Below, piece after piece: positions 7,169-15,563 of a stretch of 64,000 nucleotides of DNA. This stretch comes from Patulibacter defluvii. Its GTDB lineage: Bacteria; Actinomycetota; Thermoleophilia; Solirubrobacterales; Solirubrobacteraceae. The position numbers and the translations under genes are program-made. The notes beneath the pieces are model-generated. The model was not told the DNA's origin and searched no databases. It saw nothing but the letters and a program-made list of their open reading frames with translations. How positions within the stretch are numbered: the stretch's first letter is position 1; each line of letters opens with the position of its first letter. The stretch covers positions 190,170 to 254,169 of the forward strand of contig NZ_JAWZSQ010000005.1 in assembly GCF_034096925.1 (NCBI RefSeq), written 5' to 3'.

Positions 7169-7242
7169 TGCGCGATACAAGACTCGAACTTGTGACCTCA
7201 CGCATGTCAAGCGTGCGCTCTAACCAACTGAGCTAATCGCGC
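7169..7242 (-). tRNA. tRNA-Val (anticodon GAC)
   Basis: This 74-nt cloverleaf has acceptor GCGCGAT/ATCGCGC, D arm GCTCAGTTGGTTAGAGC, anticodon stem CACGC/GCGTG with loop TTGACAT (anticodon GAC, reading GUC), and T arm ACAAG-TTCGAGT-CTTGT. The discriminator is A and CCA is not fully encoded. It flanks the degraded island. Confidence 0.97.
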
Positions 7243-7350
7243 AAAGCGAGCCGGAAGAGTAGCACCGGACGCGGGGGTGCGCGGCGCGGGTCGCGGGGGG
7301 CCGGCGTGGGGGCGGGAACGCCGCTCGGCGCGCTACCCTGCACAGCCCGG

Positions 7351-7421
7351 GGCACCGTGGCGGAGTGGCTACGCAGCGGCCTGCAAAGCCGTGTACACCG
7401 GTTCGATTCCGGTCGGTGCCT
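7351..7421 (+). tRNA. tRNA-Cys (anticodon GCA)
   Basis: This 71-nt cloverleaf has acceptor GGCACCG/CGGTGCC, anticodon loop CTGCAAA (GCA) on a CGGC stem, T arm ACCGG-TTCGATT-CCGGT, and discriminator U as expected for Cys. It is divergent from tRNA-Val. CCA is not encoded. Confidence 0.97.
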
Positions 7422-7508
7422 CCTGATGCGGCGCGTCGTCCCTCGAGGGGCGGCGCGCCGTTTCGCGTCGTGGGGCGCGGCCTCCTCACGGCCCGCGGTG
7501 CGCCAGCC

Positions 7509-8876
7509 CTAGGCGGTCGCGGGACCGGCCGCCCCGCCTGCCGCGCGTGCCCTTCGCCGCTGCCGCCAGTCGCGCACCATCAGGGTCCAGCCCGCGGCGC
7601 CGGCGGCGATCAGGATTGGCATCAGGGGCAGGTTGTAGCGGCCGTGGGCGACGGCGATCATGTGGACGCCGGTGGCGGTGGCGATGCCGATCAGGATCGC
7701 GCCGATTGCGGGGTCGCGGCGGCGTAGCAGGGCGTAGAGGAGGCCGAAGAAGGCGGCCAGGATCAGGATCACGTGGTAGATCCGCAGCAGCGGCATCGGG
7801 GTGCTCGATCCGCCCAGCGTGGCGCGGAACCACATCTTCCCGATCTTGAAGGAGAACATTCCGGCCAGCTCGACGGGGTGGTGGAGGACGGCGTCGCGGA
7901 GGTTCTTCTTGGCCTCCTTCATCAGCGCGGCGTCGCGGTCGAGGTGGGGGTGGCGTTGAGCGACGTCGTCGAGCACGACCGCGGCCGGGATCTGCTTGTA
8001 GTTGCGGTCCTTGAACGCGGGGTGGCGGGCGCGGATCTGGTCGAGCATCGCGTACTTCATGTCGTACGTCGAGCCGTTGCCGGGCAGGTAGGTGCCGACG
8101 AAGAACGCCGAGCCGCCGCCGCTGGTCACCGGCGTCAGCTTGCCCGCGGTGTCGGAGGCCTGGATCGTCCACGGCAGCACCACGATCGCGCAGCACGCCA
8201 ACAACGCCCCGCTGGCCATCAGGCCCCGCCGCCACGAGACGGTGTTGCCGAGCACGACCAGTCCCAGCACGGCCACCAGCGCCGGCACGAACAGCAGGTC
8301 GGTGCGGGTCAACAACACGCCACCGAAGAGCGCCCCCGCGGTGCCCCACCAGGCGAGGATCCGCGTGCGCCAGGCCAGCGCGACCGCGGTGAAGGCCGAG
8401 GTGACCATCAGCGCCCCGAGGGGTTCGGAGAGCAGGTTGCTCGGTCCCCAGAACGCGGGGGGGTAGAGGGCGAGGAACGCCGCCGCGATCACCCCCGTCC
8501 ATGGCCCTGCCAGCACCCACCCGAGCACGAACAGCACCAGGATCGTCGTGGTCGAGATCGCCCACTGCGCGTAGTTCAAGACCCGCGTGTCCTCGCGCCC
8601 CGCCGGGTGCTTGCCCGGCTGCAGCTTGTAGGCCAGCGCGAACACGTGCGGCGTCGCCGGCGGCCAGTGCAGCGCCTTCACCTTGCCGTTGGTGCCGGAG
8701 TAGTTCCCGGTCAGGGCCAGGTGCTGCGCGAGGGTCTTGTAGGACCGCGCGTCGGTCGACAGCTCCTTGGCCGGGATCGGATCACGGGCCTGCGCGAACC
8801 GGATTCCGCCCCCCACGAGCAGCACGAGCAACAGCGCGACCCATGCGGACCTCGGGACCAGTCGCAGGCGCGGCAT
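7509..8876 (-). CDS. Membrane glycosyltransferase, ArnT/PMT-like (GT39/GT83 type)
   Basis: This 455-residue integral membrane protein has about ten hydrophobic helices. It begins with one TM helix (SAWVALLLVLLVGGGI) and a first extracytoplasmic loop with the acidic motif ELSTDARSYKTLAQHL, the position of the catalytic Asp in polyprenyl-phosphate sugar transferases. A second loop carries GTYLPGNGSTYD. Such enzymes move a sugar from a lipid carrier to a protein or glycan outside the membrane. The acceptor is unknown. The ATG is 7 nt after TAACCT. It is a single gene, divergent from 8954. Confidence 0.75.
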   Translation of the reverse strand: MPRLRLVPRSAWVALLLVLLVGGGIRFAQARDPIPAKELSTDARSYKTLAQHLALTGNYSGTNGKVKALHWPPATPHVFALAYKLQPGKHPAGREDTRVLNYAQWAISTTTILVLFVLGWVLAGPWTGVIAAAFLALYPPAFWGPSNLLSEPLGALMVTSAFTAVALAWRTRILAWWGTAGALFGGVLLTRTDLLFVPALVAVLGLVVLGNTVSWRRGLMASGALLACCAIVVLPWTIQASDTAGKLTPVTSGGGSAFFVGTYLPGNGSTYDMKYAMLDQIRARHPAFKDRNYKQIPAAVVLDDVAQRHPHLDRDAALMKEAKKNLRDAVLHHPVELAGMFSFKIGKMWFRATLGGSSTPMPLLRIYHVILILAAFFGLLYALLRRRDPAIGAILIGIATATGVHMIAVAHGRYNLPLMPILIAAGAAGWTLMVRDWRQRRRARAAGGAAGPATA

Positions 8877-8889
8877 TCCGGGCAGGTTA
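8877..8889 (-). promoter_or_regulatory. Putative leaderless promoter of the glycosyltransferase gene
   Basis: TAACCT (8884-8889, minus strand) is 7 nt before the ATG. It is divergent from the promoter at 8942. Confidence 0.45.
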
Positions 8890-8941
8890 CGGGGTCGTCA
8901 CGGCGCACGAGACCACCGGTCGGCGCCGCCGGGCGGCCCGC

Positions 8942-8953
8942 TACGGTCAGGCG
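8942..8953 (+). promoter_or_regulatory. Putative leaderless promoter of the gene at 8954
   Basis: TACGGT (8942-8947) is followed by 6 nt and the ATG, with no Shine-Dalgarno sequence. Confidence 0.5.
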
Positions 8954-9481
8954 ATGGCCGGCGATCCCCCCACGACCGACGACGACGAGCCGACCCGCGT
9001 GGCCGACCGGGGGCCGGACCCCGCGATCGCTCCCGAAGCCGACGCCGTCGAAGATCGCCCGGACGGCCCCGTCGACGCGGGGGAGGCCGACGTCCCGCCG
9101 ACCGCCGCCGGCACCTCCGACGGCAGCTCCACCGGCACCGGCACCACCGCCAGCGGCCGGCTGGCGGACAAGGCGGCCGGCGGCGCGCGGGCCGTCGGCG
9201 ATCGGGTCACCCAGGCGGCCAGCGCCACCGCCCAGGCCCTGCGCGAGACCGACGTCCACGAGATCGCCCACCACACCACCAACCTGATCGAGAACGCGCG
9301 GCCGTTCTTCCTCGCCGCCTTCGCGGTCGCCTTCTCCGCCCTCGCCTGGACCGAGGACCAGACCGCCGTCGCCGTCGTCTTCGCGGTCGGGGCGATCCTG
9401 TTCGTGCTCGGCGCCGCCTACTCGCGCGAGGTCGACGGGCTGCTGACCCGCGGTCGCGAGCCGGACGGCGACGGCGACTGA
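8954..9481 (+). CDS. Hypothetical membrane protein with acidic N-terminus
   Basis: This 175-residue protein matches no family I recognise. Residues 1-70 are low-complexity and Asp/Glu/Pro/Thr-rich. Residues about 72-110 are a likely amphipathic helix (ADKAAGGARAVGDRV). Two closely spaced hydrophobic helices (FFLAAFAVAFSALAW and VAVVFAVGAILFVLG) lie near 120-160. The likely topology is a disordered cytoplasmic head and a C-terminal membrane hairpin. The start is chosen because of the TACGGT hexamer 6 nt upstream; longer upstream reading overlaps the divergent gene. Confidence 0.7.
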   Translation: MAGDPPTTDDDEPTRVADRGPDPAIAPEADAVEDRPDGPVDAGEADVPPTAAGTSDGSSTGTGTTASGRLADKAAGGARAVGDRVTQAASATAQALRETDVHEIAHHTTNLIENARPFFLAAFAVAFSALAWTEDQTAVAVVFAVGAILFVLGAAYSREVDGLLTRGREPDGDGD

Positions 9482-9498
9482 CGCCGCCACCGCCGCGG

Positions 9499-10821
9499 TC
9501 AGTCCGACAGCACCTCGTCGCCGAGCGTCACGGCCAGCATCAGCGCCGTCTGCAGCTCGACCCGGCGGTGGGCGATCTGGGTCCCGAGGATCTGCTCCGC
9601 CCGCCGCACCCGGGTGTAGACCGTGTTCTTGTGCAGGTGCAGCGCCTCGGCAGCCAGCAGGTGGCTGCCGCCGTGGGCGAGGAACGAGAGCAGCGTCTCG
9701 CGCAGCCGCGCGGCACCGTCCTCGCGGGCGGCCAGCGGCCCCAGCTCGCCGGTCACGAAGCGGCGGGCGCGGTCGGCGTCCGAGGCCAGCAGCGAGACCA
9801 GCTCGACCGAGCGGTAGGAGATCGTGCGCCCGGTCGCGCCGCTGGTCTGCGTCCACAGCCGCGCCGCGTGCTGGGCCTCGCTGTGGGTGACCCGGAAGCC
9901 CTCGATCCCGAACGCCGGCCGGCCGATCGCGATCCGCACGCCCTCGCGCGGCTGGAACCGCTCCAGCCGGCTGAGCGCGTCGGGGGTCGGCGGCTGGATC
10001 GTCCCGCACCACGCCCACAGGACCGAGGCGCCGGCCGGCACCAGCAGCGGCTCGCGGCAGCCGAGCGCCAGCGCGGCCTCGGTCGCCTCCTTCTCCAGCG
10101 AGCGGTAGGCCGAGCCGCTGCCGAGAGCACCCTCGCTCGACAGCACCAGGCCGACGTGGTGGTTGCGCAGCGAGTAGCCGAGCCGGCTGGAGGCGACCTG
10201 CTCGTCGAGCGCGGCGCCGTCGATCAGCTCGCGGGCGGTCTCGGCGCGGACGGCGGCCGCGGTCCGCACCCAGCGGTCGCGCTCCTGGTGGTAGGCGTCG
10301 ACCAGCTCGTCGCAGATCACGTCGACGTACTCGAAGAGGAAGCCGGCCAGCGCCTCGAGCGTCGGCAGCACCACGTCGTCCTCGGGCGCGACCTCGCGCA
10401 GGTGGCGCGACGCGCTCGACCAGAGGAAGTTCTGCCCGACCCGGTAGGCCCGCAGCAGCACCGCCAGCGGGATCCGGCGGTGGACCAGCCCGATCGCGTA
10501 CTCGCGCGCGGCCTCGGGCACCATCAACGACGTCGCCGGGCGGCCGGCGTTCAGCAGCTGGACGATCTGCTCGATGTTCGCGGCGCAGCTGGCCTCGGTC
10601 TCGGCGAACAGCGACCGCTGGTCGGTGAAACCACCCAGCTCGGGGATCCGGTCGTGGACGTTGAGCGCCATGTGCACCCCGTGGTTCGGGTGCACGTCGA
10701 CCATCCCCGCGATGATCTCGCGGCCCGGATTGGGCACGATCACGGCGGTCGCGGGCGCGGCGAGCACGCCGTCGGTGGCGGCCAGCTCGATCTCGAGCGA
10801 CGCACGTGCGCTGGTCTGCAT
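9499..10821 (-). CDS. PucR-family transcriptional regulator
   Basis: This 440-residue protein belongs to the PucR/CdaR class. It has a variable N-terminal sensor region, a GGDEF-like middle, and a C-terminal HTH_30 domain (LLSFLAHGGSHLLAAEALHLHKNTVYTRVRRAEQIL region). I use the ATG at 10821, which follows a strong GGGAGGGAGGAACG ribosome site. The same frame stays open to another ATG at 11019, 14 nt after the next PucR gene's stop, which would add a Pro/Ala-rich 66-residue extension. It lies downstream of the second PucR gene on the same strand. The target genes are unknown; the acyl-CoA synthetase at 12486 is the nearest metabolic candidate. Confidence 0.82.
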   Translation of the reverse strand: MQTSARASLEIELAATDGVLAAPATAVIVPNPGREIIAGMVDVHPNHGVHMALNVHDRIPELGGFTDQRSLFAETEASCAANIEQIVQLLNAGRPATSLMVPEAAREYAIGLVHRRIPLAVLLRAYRVGQNFLWSSASRHLREVAPEDDVVLPTLEALAGFLFEYVDVICDELVDAYHQERDRWVRTAAAVRAETARELIDGAALDEQVASSRLGYSLRNHHVGLVLSSEGALGSGSAYRSLEKEATEAALALGCREPLLVPAGASVLWAWCGTIQPPTPDALSRLERFQPREGVRIAIGRPAFGIEGFRVTHSEAQHAARLWTQTSGATGRTISYRSVELVSLLASDADRARRFVTGELGPLAAREDGAARLRETLLSFLAHGGSHLLAAEALHLHKNTVYTRVRRAEQILGTQIAHRRVELQTALMLAVTLGDEVLSD

Positions 10822-11033
10822 CGTTCCTCCCTCCCGGACCCCGTCGGGGACGCGGTCCACCAGCGCATTAGAACGCGTCGGCTCGCGGATGGGAAGGGGC
10901 GACCGTCCACCGGGCGCCGCGGGCGATGTGCCGGCGGCACAGACCTCGAGCGAGAAACGGGCCCGGAACCCCTCGTCGTGGGGCTCGTCGGCGGCTGCGG
11001 GTGTGCGCTCGTCCGTCATCGTGCTCCCGCCCC

Positions 11034-12254
11034 TCAACGGGATCCGCGGCGCACGCGGTGCAGCCGCAGCGCGACCTGCAGCTCGGCCCGGCGGCCGGCG
11101 ACCGGGGCGGCCAGCAGCCCCTCGATCTCGCGGATCCGGTTGCGGACCGTGTGCTCGTGGACCCCGAGCGTCGCCGCGGCGGAGACGTGCGAGCCGCTCG
11201 CCAACCACGCCAGCAGCGTCTCCCGCAGCCGCTCGGCGCGCTCGTCCTCCTCGGCCAGCGGGCCGAGCTCGGCGGCCACGAAGGCGGCCGCGCGCTCGCG
11301 GTCGTCGAGCAGCAGCGCCTCGAGTCGGACGTCGGCCTCGTGGACGACCGCCGGCGCGTCGTCGCCGAGCGCGGCCTGCACGCGGGCGGCCTGGAGCGCC
11401 TGGGCGCGGGTCCTCCGGAAGCCCTCGACGCCGCTCCCGGGGCCGCCGATCGCGGCCCGGCCGACGCCGCCGAGCGCCCGCGTCAGGCGCCCGATCGCCG
11501 GCGCGCGGAACGGCTCCGGCGCACCCAGCCAGAGGCCCCAGTCGTGGAGCCCGTCGCGGTGCAGCAGCAGGTCGGCGGCGGAGACCGTCTCGCGCAGGCG
11601 GGCGGCCAGCGCGTCGGGCCGGGCATCGCCGCCGGTCCGCAGGAGCAGGAACAGGTGGTTGCCGCCGACCCGGTAGCCGAGCACCGGCTCGAACTCGGCC
11701 GGCGTCCCGAGCCGCCCCTCCAGCAGGTCGCGGAGGACGATGTCGCGCAGGTGCTCGCGGCCGGCGCGGCGGGCGGTGGCGACCCGCTCGTGCTGGGCCA
11801 GGACCGGCGTCAGCGTGTGGTTGATGTAGGCGAAGAGCTGGGTGCTGGGCCACTCCAGGTAGTCGTCGAGCGGCCGTCCGGAGCGCTGGGCGTGGTCGCG
11901 CGCGACCCGGAACCAGGCCGACCAGAAGCTGTTCTGCCCGGCCCGGTAGGCGCCCTCCAGGCGGCTCGCGGGCAGCCGCAGCTCGGCGACCGCCCCGGCG
12001 AAGGCCAGCGCTCCCGGCCGCGGGCGGGTGTCCTGGACCCGGACCGCGCCGGTCAGGATCGCCCGCAGCGTCAGCACCTGGTCGCGGACGCTGCGCTCGG
12101 CCAGCGCGGCGAACGCGGCGTCGTCGGCGCGATCGGGGAACGCGTCGGCGAGCACGCGCTCGGTCAGGGCCCGCGTCACCTGCTCGAGGTCGAGTCGCTG
12201 GGCCGCGTCGCGGATCTCCGCGGTCGCGCTGTCGGTCGCCGGTGCTGCGGTCAC
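11034..12254 (-). CDS. PucR-family transcriptional regulator (second copy)
   Basis: This 406-residue PucR-type regulator has a helical N-terminal region with LEGAYRAGQNSFWSAWF, analogous to LLRAYRVGQNFLWSS in its neighbour, and a C-terminal HTH_30 (SHVSAAATLGVHEHTVRNRIREIEGL). The two proteins share layout but are clearly diverged, so the duplication is old. Unlike many genes here it has a good Shine-Dalgarno sequence (AGGAGGAG before GTG). It is divergently arranged with the acyl-CoA synthetase at 12486, a typical position for a controlling regulator. Confidence 0.85.
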   Translation of the reverse strand: MTAAPATDSATAEIRDAAQRLDLEQVTRALTERVLADAFPDRADDAAFAALAERSVRDQVLTLRAILTGAVRVQDTRPRPGALAFAGAVAELRLPASRLEGAYRAGQNSFWSAWFRVARDHAQRSGRPLDDYLEWPSTQLFAYINHTLTPVLAQHERVATARRAGREHLRDIVLRDLLEGRLGTPAEFEPVLGYRVGGNHLFLLLRTGGDARPDALAARLRETVSAADLLLHRDGLHDWGLWLGAPEPFRAPAIGRLTRALGGVGRAAIGGPGSGVEGFRRTRAQALQAARVQAALGDDAPAVVHEADVRLEALLLDDRERAAAFVAAELGPLAEEDERAERLRETLLAWLASGSHVSAAATLGVHEHTVRNRIREIEGLLAAPVAGRRAELQVALRLHRVRRGSR

Positions 12255-12472
12255 GTCTCCTCCTGGGCCCCCGTCCGGATGCGAACGTTCCCCGCCAGCG
12301 ACACTAAGCCGCCCGCGCGCGCGTGAGGGTGGGACCGCGACCCACGGGCGGGCGGCGGCGATGGGACCATGGGCTACCGCGGACGCCGTCAGCGGCGGCG
12401 TTGTCGGAAACCGTCAAGCGGCCCCCGCCCGGCGCAGCGAACGCGCCATTCCCGCCGCCCCGGTCGCCGCCG

Positions 12473-12485
12473 TAGCGTCGCGGTC
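12473..12485 (+). promoter_or_regulatory. Putative leaderless promoter of the acyl-CoA synthetase
   Basis: TAGCGT (12473-12478) is followed by 7 nt and the GTG start; no Shine-Dalgarno sequence is present. Confidence 0.45.
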
Positions 12486-14066
12486 GTGGAGACCAACGCG
12501 CTGCTGCACCAGACCGTCGGCGAGCTGCTGGAGCGCAGCGTGCGCGCCTATCCGGACCGGATCGCGGTGATCCACGGCGACCGCCGGGTGACCTACGCCG
12601 AGCTGGGCGCCGGCGTCCGCCGCGCCGGCCGCGCCCTCCGCGCGCTCGGCCTCGAGCGGGGCGACCGGGTGGCGCTGCTCTCCGGCGACCGGGTCGAGCT
12701 GCTGTCGGTCTTCTACGCCACGCTCTGGTCGGGGCTGGCGATCGTGCCGCTGAACGCGCGGATGGCCGAGGAGGACCTGGCCCACGTGGTCCGCGACTCG
12801 GGGGCGCGGGCGCTGGTCCACGACGCCGGCTTCCGCGACCGCGCCGCCACGATCGTCGCCGACAGCGCGGTCGAGCACCTGATCGCCGCCGAGCCGGGTT
12901 CGGCGCTCGACGGCGGCCACGAGCTGACGGCGCTGGTCGAGGCCCAGGAGGACGCCCCGCTCGACGACCCGCCGGCCCCGACCGACCTGGCCGCGGTCTT
13001 CTACACCGGCGGCACCACCGGCCGGCCGAAGGGCGTCCAGCACACCCAGTCGGCGCTGGTGGCGGCGTTCCTCTCCGAGGCGCTGGAGATGGGCCTCGGC
13101 GAGCGCGAGGTCTTCGCCCACGCCGCCCCGCTGACCCACGCCAGCGGCATGTTCTGCGTGCCGGTCTGGATGCGCGGCGGCACCAACCTGGTGCTCGGCG
13201 GCTTCGATCCGCAGCAGCTGCTCGACGCGATCGAGCAGGAGCGGGTGACGGCGACGCTGCTGGTGCCGACGATGCTCTACGTGATCCTCGACCAGCCGGA
13301 CCTGGCGCAGCGCGACCTCTCCAGCCTGCGGGCCGTGGTCTACGGGGCGGCGCCGATGGGCCGCGAGCGGCTGCTGCAGGCGATCGAGCGCTTCGGCCCG
13401 GTCTTCACCCAGCTCTACGGGCAGACCGAAGCCCCGAACCAGCTCTGCGTGCTGAGCCGCGCCGACCACGCCGACGCGATCGCCTCGGGCGACCTCTCGA
13501 TCCTCGGCTCGTGCGGGCGGCCGGTGACGATCGCCGACGTGCGGGTGGTCGACGGCGAGGGCAACGAGTGCCCGGTCGACGAGCCGGGCGAGATCGTGGC
13601 CCGCGGCCCGCACGTGATGCTCGGCTACCGCAACCTGCCCGAGCAGACGGCGGAGACGCTGGTCGACGGCTGGCTGCACACCGGCGACATCGCCAAGCGC
13701 GACGCCCGCGGCTTCATCCACATCGTCGACCGCAAGAAGGACATGATCATCTCCGGCGGGTTCAATGTGTACCCGAAGGAGGTCGAGCAGGCGCTCTTCC
13801 AGCACCCGCACGTGCGCGACGCCTGCGTGATCGGGATCCCCGACGAGAAGTGGGGGGAGACGGTCAAGGCGGTGGTGGTCCCCGACGACCCGTCGGCCGT
13901 GACCCCGGAGGAGCTGATCGCCTGGGTCAAGGAGAAGAAGGGCGCCGTCGTCGCCCCGAAGTCGGTCGACCTGGTCGAGGCGATCCCGCTGACCGCCGTC
14001 GGCAAGCACGACAAGCCGGCGCTGCGGAAGGCCTACTGGGGCGACCGCGACCGGGCGGTCAACTGA
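12486..14066 (+). CDS. Acyl-CoA synthetase (AMP-dependent, FadD-like)
   Basis: This 526-residue ANL-superfamily enzyme activates a carboxylic acid as acyl-AMP and transfers it to CoA. The P-loop is YTGGTTGRPKG near residue 175; the YGQTEAP motif is near 315; the hinge and C-terminal part include GWLHTGDIAKRD, DRKKDMIISGGFNVYPKEVE, and the catalytic Lys near the end in AVGKHDKPALRK. The substrate is a fatty, aromatic or sterol side-chain acid; sequence alone does not decide. The start is GTG at 12486, since the protein begins normally there (VETNALLHQTVGELLERS). Confidence 0.88.
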   Translation: METNALLHQTVGELLERSVRAYPDRIAVIHGDRRVTYAELGAGVRRAGRALRALGLERGDRVALLSGDRVELLSVFYATLWSGLAIVPLNARMAEEDLAHVVRDSGARALVHDAGFRDRAATIVADSAVEHLIAAEPGSALDGGHELTALVEAQEDAPLDDPPAPTDLAAVFYTGGTTGRPKGVQHTQSALVAAFLSEALEMGLGEREVFAHAAPLTHASGMFCVPVWMRGGTNLVLGGFDPQQLLDAIEQERVTATLLVPTMLYVILDQPDLAQRDLSSLRAVVYGAAPMGRERLLQAIERFGPVFTQLYGQTEAPNQLCVLSRADHADAIASGDLSILGSCGRPVTIADVRVVDGEGNECPVDEPGEIVARGPHVMLGYRNLPEQTAETLVDGWLHTGDIAKRDARGFIHIVDRKKDMIISGGFNVYPKEVEQALFQHPHVRDACVIGIPDEKWGETVKAVVVPDDPSAVTPEELIAWVKEKKGAVVAPKSVDLVEAIPLTAVGKHDKPALRKAYWGDRDRAVN

Positions 14067-14093
14067 GGGGCTCGCGGTTCGGCCGCCGACCGC

Positions 14094-14124
14094 GACGTTC
14101 CGGTCGTTCGGCGACCGGAACGTC
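14094..14124. terminator. Perfect 13-bp inverted repeat between convergent genes (repeat family copy 1)
   Basis: GACGTTCCGGTCG-TTCGG-CGACCGGAACGTC lies between the ends of the acyl-CoA synthetase and the AhpD-like gene, a natural bidirectional terminator position. It is followed by acagcgggcggg. Related palindromes with the same tail occur at 52033 and 56094, so it belongs to a dispersed family. Confidence 0.6.
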
Positions 14125-14145
14125 ACAGCGGGCGGGGGCCGGACG

Positions 14146-14613
14146 CTAGGCCGCGGCGGCCGGCGCCGCCGCGCTGGCCGGCAGCGCGCGGGTCGCCACC
14201 TGGACCCGGTTCCAGAGGTTGATCGCGCCGATCGCGAAGGTCAGGTGGGCCAGCTCCTGCTCCGAGAACCGCGCGGCGGCCTCGGCCCACACCTCGTCCG
14301 GGACGTGGGTGGCGGAGACGTGGGTCATCGCCTCGGTCAGGGCCAGCGCGGCCCGCTCGCGGTCGTCGAAGACCGGGCTCTCGCCCCAGGCGTTCAGCTG
14401 CGCCAGCCGCAGCTCGCTCTCGCCGGCGGCGCGGGCCTCGGTCCAGTGCATGTCGAGGCAGAACGCGCAGCCGTTGATCTGCGAGGCGCGGACCTTGACC
14501 AGCTCGCGGATGGTGCGGTCGAGCTGGATCCGCTCCTCGACGCGGACCATCGCGGCCAGCGGGCCGCCGGCGTGGTCGGCCAGGTTCAGGCGGGGGGTGA
14601 TCTCGTGGGTCAT
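14146..14613 (-). CDS. AhpD-like carboxymuconolactone decarboxylase-family protein (ECF41 partner)
   Basis: This 155-residue CMD/AhpD-type protein has the redox motif CAFCLDMHW (CxxC plus downstream His) near residue 50, as in alkylhydroperoxidase AhpD proteins. The remainder is helical with an Ala-rich tail. ECF41 sigma factors are typically encoded beside just such carboxymuconolactone decarboxylase/oxidoreductase genes and control them. Here the sigma gene lies immediately upstream on the same strand, and an ECF41-type promoter precedes this gene. The physiological substrate is not known for the family. Confidence 0.88.
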   Translation of the reverse strand: MTHEITPRLNLADHAGGPLAAMVRVEERIQLDRTIRELVKVRASQINGCAFCLDMHWTEARAAGESELRLAQLNAWGESPVFDDRERAALALTEAMTHVSATHVPDEVWAEAAARFSEQELAHLTFAIGAINLWNRVQVATRALPASAAAPAAAA

Positions 14614-14621
14614 GCAGCATC

Positions 14622-14648
14622 GACGGGCGACCGCCGCCGTCCGTGACA
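14622..14648 (-). promoter_or_regulatory. ECF41-type promoter of the AhpD-like gene
   Basis: On the minus strand TGTCACG (14642-14648) is followed by 16 nt and CGTC (14622-14625). This matches the ECF41 promoter consensus (TGTCACA, 16-nt spacer, CGTC) as I remember it. CGTC lies 8 nt before the ATG, so the transcript may again be leaderless. Confidence 0.8.
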
Positions 14649-14653
14649 CCCGC

Positions 14654-15523
14654 TCAGAGGTGGGCCAGCTTCTGCGGGTTGCGGACGATCCGGACGCCGG
14701 CGATCCGCCCGTCGACGACGTCGATCGCCAGCACGTCCCAGACCGCGCCGGCGGGGTCGCGCAGCAGCCGGCCCGGCTGGCCGTTGACGCGCACCAGCTG
14801 CTGGTCGAAGATGCCCAGCTCGTGGCGCTTGCGGGCGGTCCCGACCATGAACCGCGCGACCTTGGCGGCACCGAGGATCGGCTTGCGGGCCGCCACCGCC
14901 CGGCCGCCGCCGTCCGACCAGAGCACGGCGTCGTCGGCCAGCAGCGCCTCCAGCCCGGCCAGGTCGCCGTCGTCGGCGGCGGCCAGGAACCGCTCCAGCA
15001 GCCGCTCGCGCGCCGCCTCGTCGGGATCGAAGCGGGGCCGGGTCGCCGCCAGGTGCTTGCGGGCACGGCTGACCAGCTGGCGGGCGTGCTCCTCGCTGCG
15101 GTCGACGACGCCGGCGATCGCCGCGTAGTCGTAGTCGAACGCCTCGCGGAGCAGGAACGCCGCCCGCTCGACCGGGGTCAGCCGCTCGAGCGCCACCAGC
15201 AGCGCCTGCGACAGCGAGTCGGCCAGCTCGGCGCTGGCGGCCGGGCCGGGGCCGGGGTCCTCCAGGATCGGGTCGGGCAGCCACGGACCGACGTAGCGCT
15301 CGCGGCGGACCTGGGCCGCCCGCAGCTGGTCGATCGCCAGCCGGGTGGCGACGGTCGTCAGCCAGGCGACGGGGTTGTCGGGCGCGGCGGGCTGGCGGGT
15401 CAGCCGCAGCAGCGCCTCCTGGGCGACGTCGTCGGCGTCGGCGACGCTGCCGAGCATCCGGTAGGCGACGGCGAACGCGTGCCGGCGCAGCGCGTCGAGC
15501 CGCTGGGGGTCGGGGTCGGGCAT
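14654..15523 (-). CDS. ECF41-family sigma factor with SnoaL-like C-terminal domain
   Basis: This 289-residue sigma factor has sigma-2 at about residues 10-75 (AFAVAYRMLGSVADADDVAQEALL), sigma-4 at about 105-165 (ALERLTPVERAAFLLREAF, then YAAIAGVVDRSEEHARQLVSRAR), and a fused SnoaL-like domain. The fused domain has DGGGRAVAA near residue 207 and ends NPQKLAHL. The DGGG and NPxKL motifs are hallmarks of group ECF41, in which the C-terminal domain replaces an anti-sigma factor. It has its own matching promoter (15533-15559), so it is probably autoregulated, and it precedes its AhpD-like target. The inducing signal is unknown. Confidence 0.92.
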   Translation of the reverse strand: MPDPDPQRLDALRRHAFAVAYRMLGSVADADDVAQEALLRLTRQPAAPDNPVAWLTTVATRLAIDQLRAAQVRRERYVGPWLPDPILEDPGPGPAASAELADSLSQALLVALERLTPVERAAFLLREAFDYDYAAIAGVVDRSEEHARQLVSRARKHLAATRPRFDPDEAARERLLERFLAAADDGDLAGLEALLADDAVLWSDGGGRAVAARKPILGAAKVARFMVGTARKRHELGIFDQQLVRVNGQPGRLLRDPAGAVWDVLAIDVVDGRIAGVRIVRNPQKLAHL

Positions 15524-15532
15524 CGCTCCTCC

Positions 15533-15559
15533 GACGAACGAGCGCGGCCGTTCGTGACA
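15533..15559 (-). promoter_or_regulatory. ECF41-type autoregulatory promoter
   Basis: TGTCACG (15553-15559, minus strand), a 16-nt spacer and CGTC (15533-15536) lie just before the sigma gene. The sequence between CGTC and ATG, GGAGGAGCG, can also serve as a Shine-Dalgarno site. Confidence 0.8.
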
Positions 15560-15563
15560 GCCG

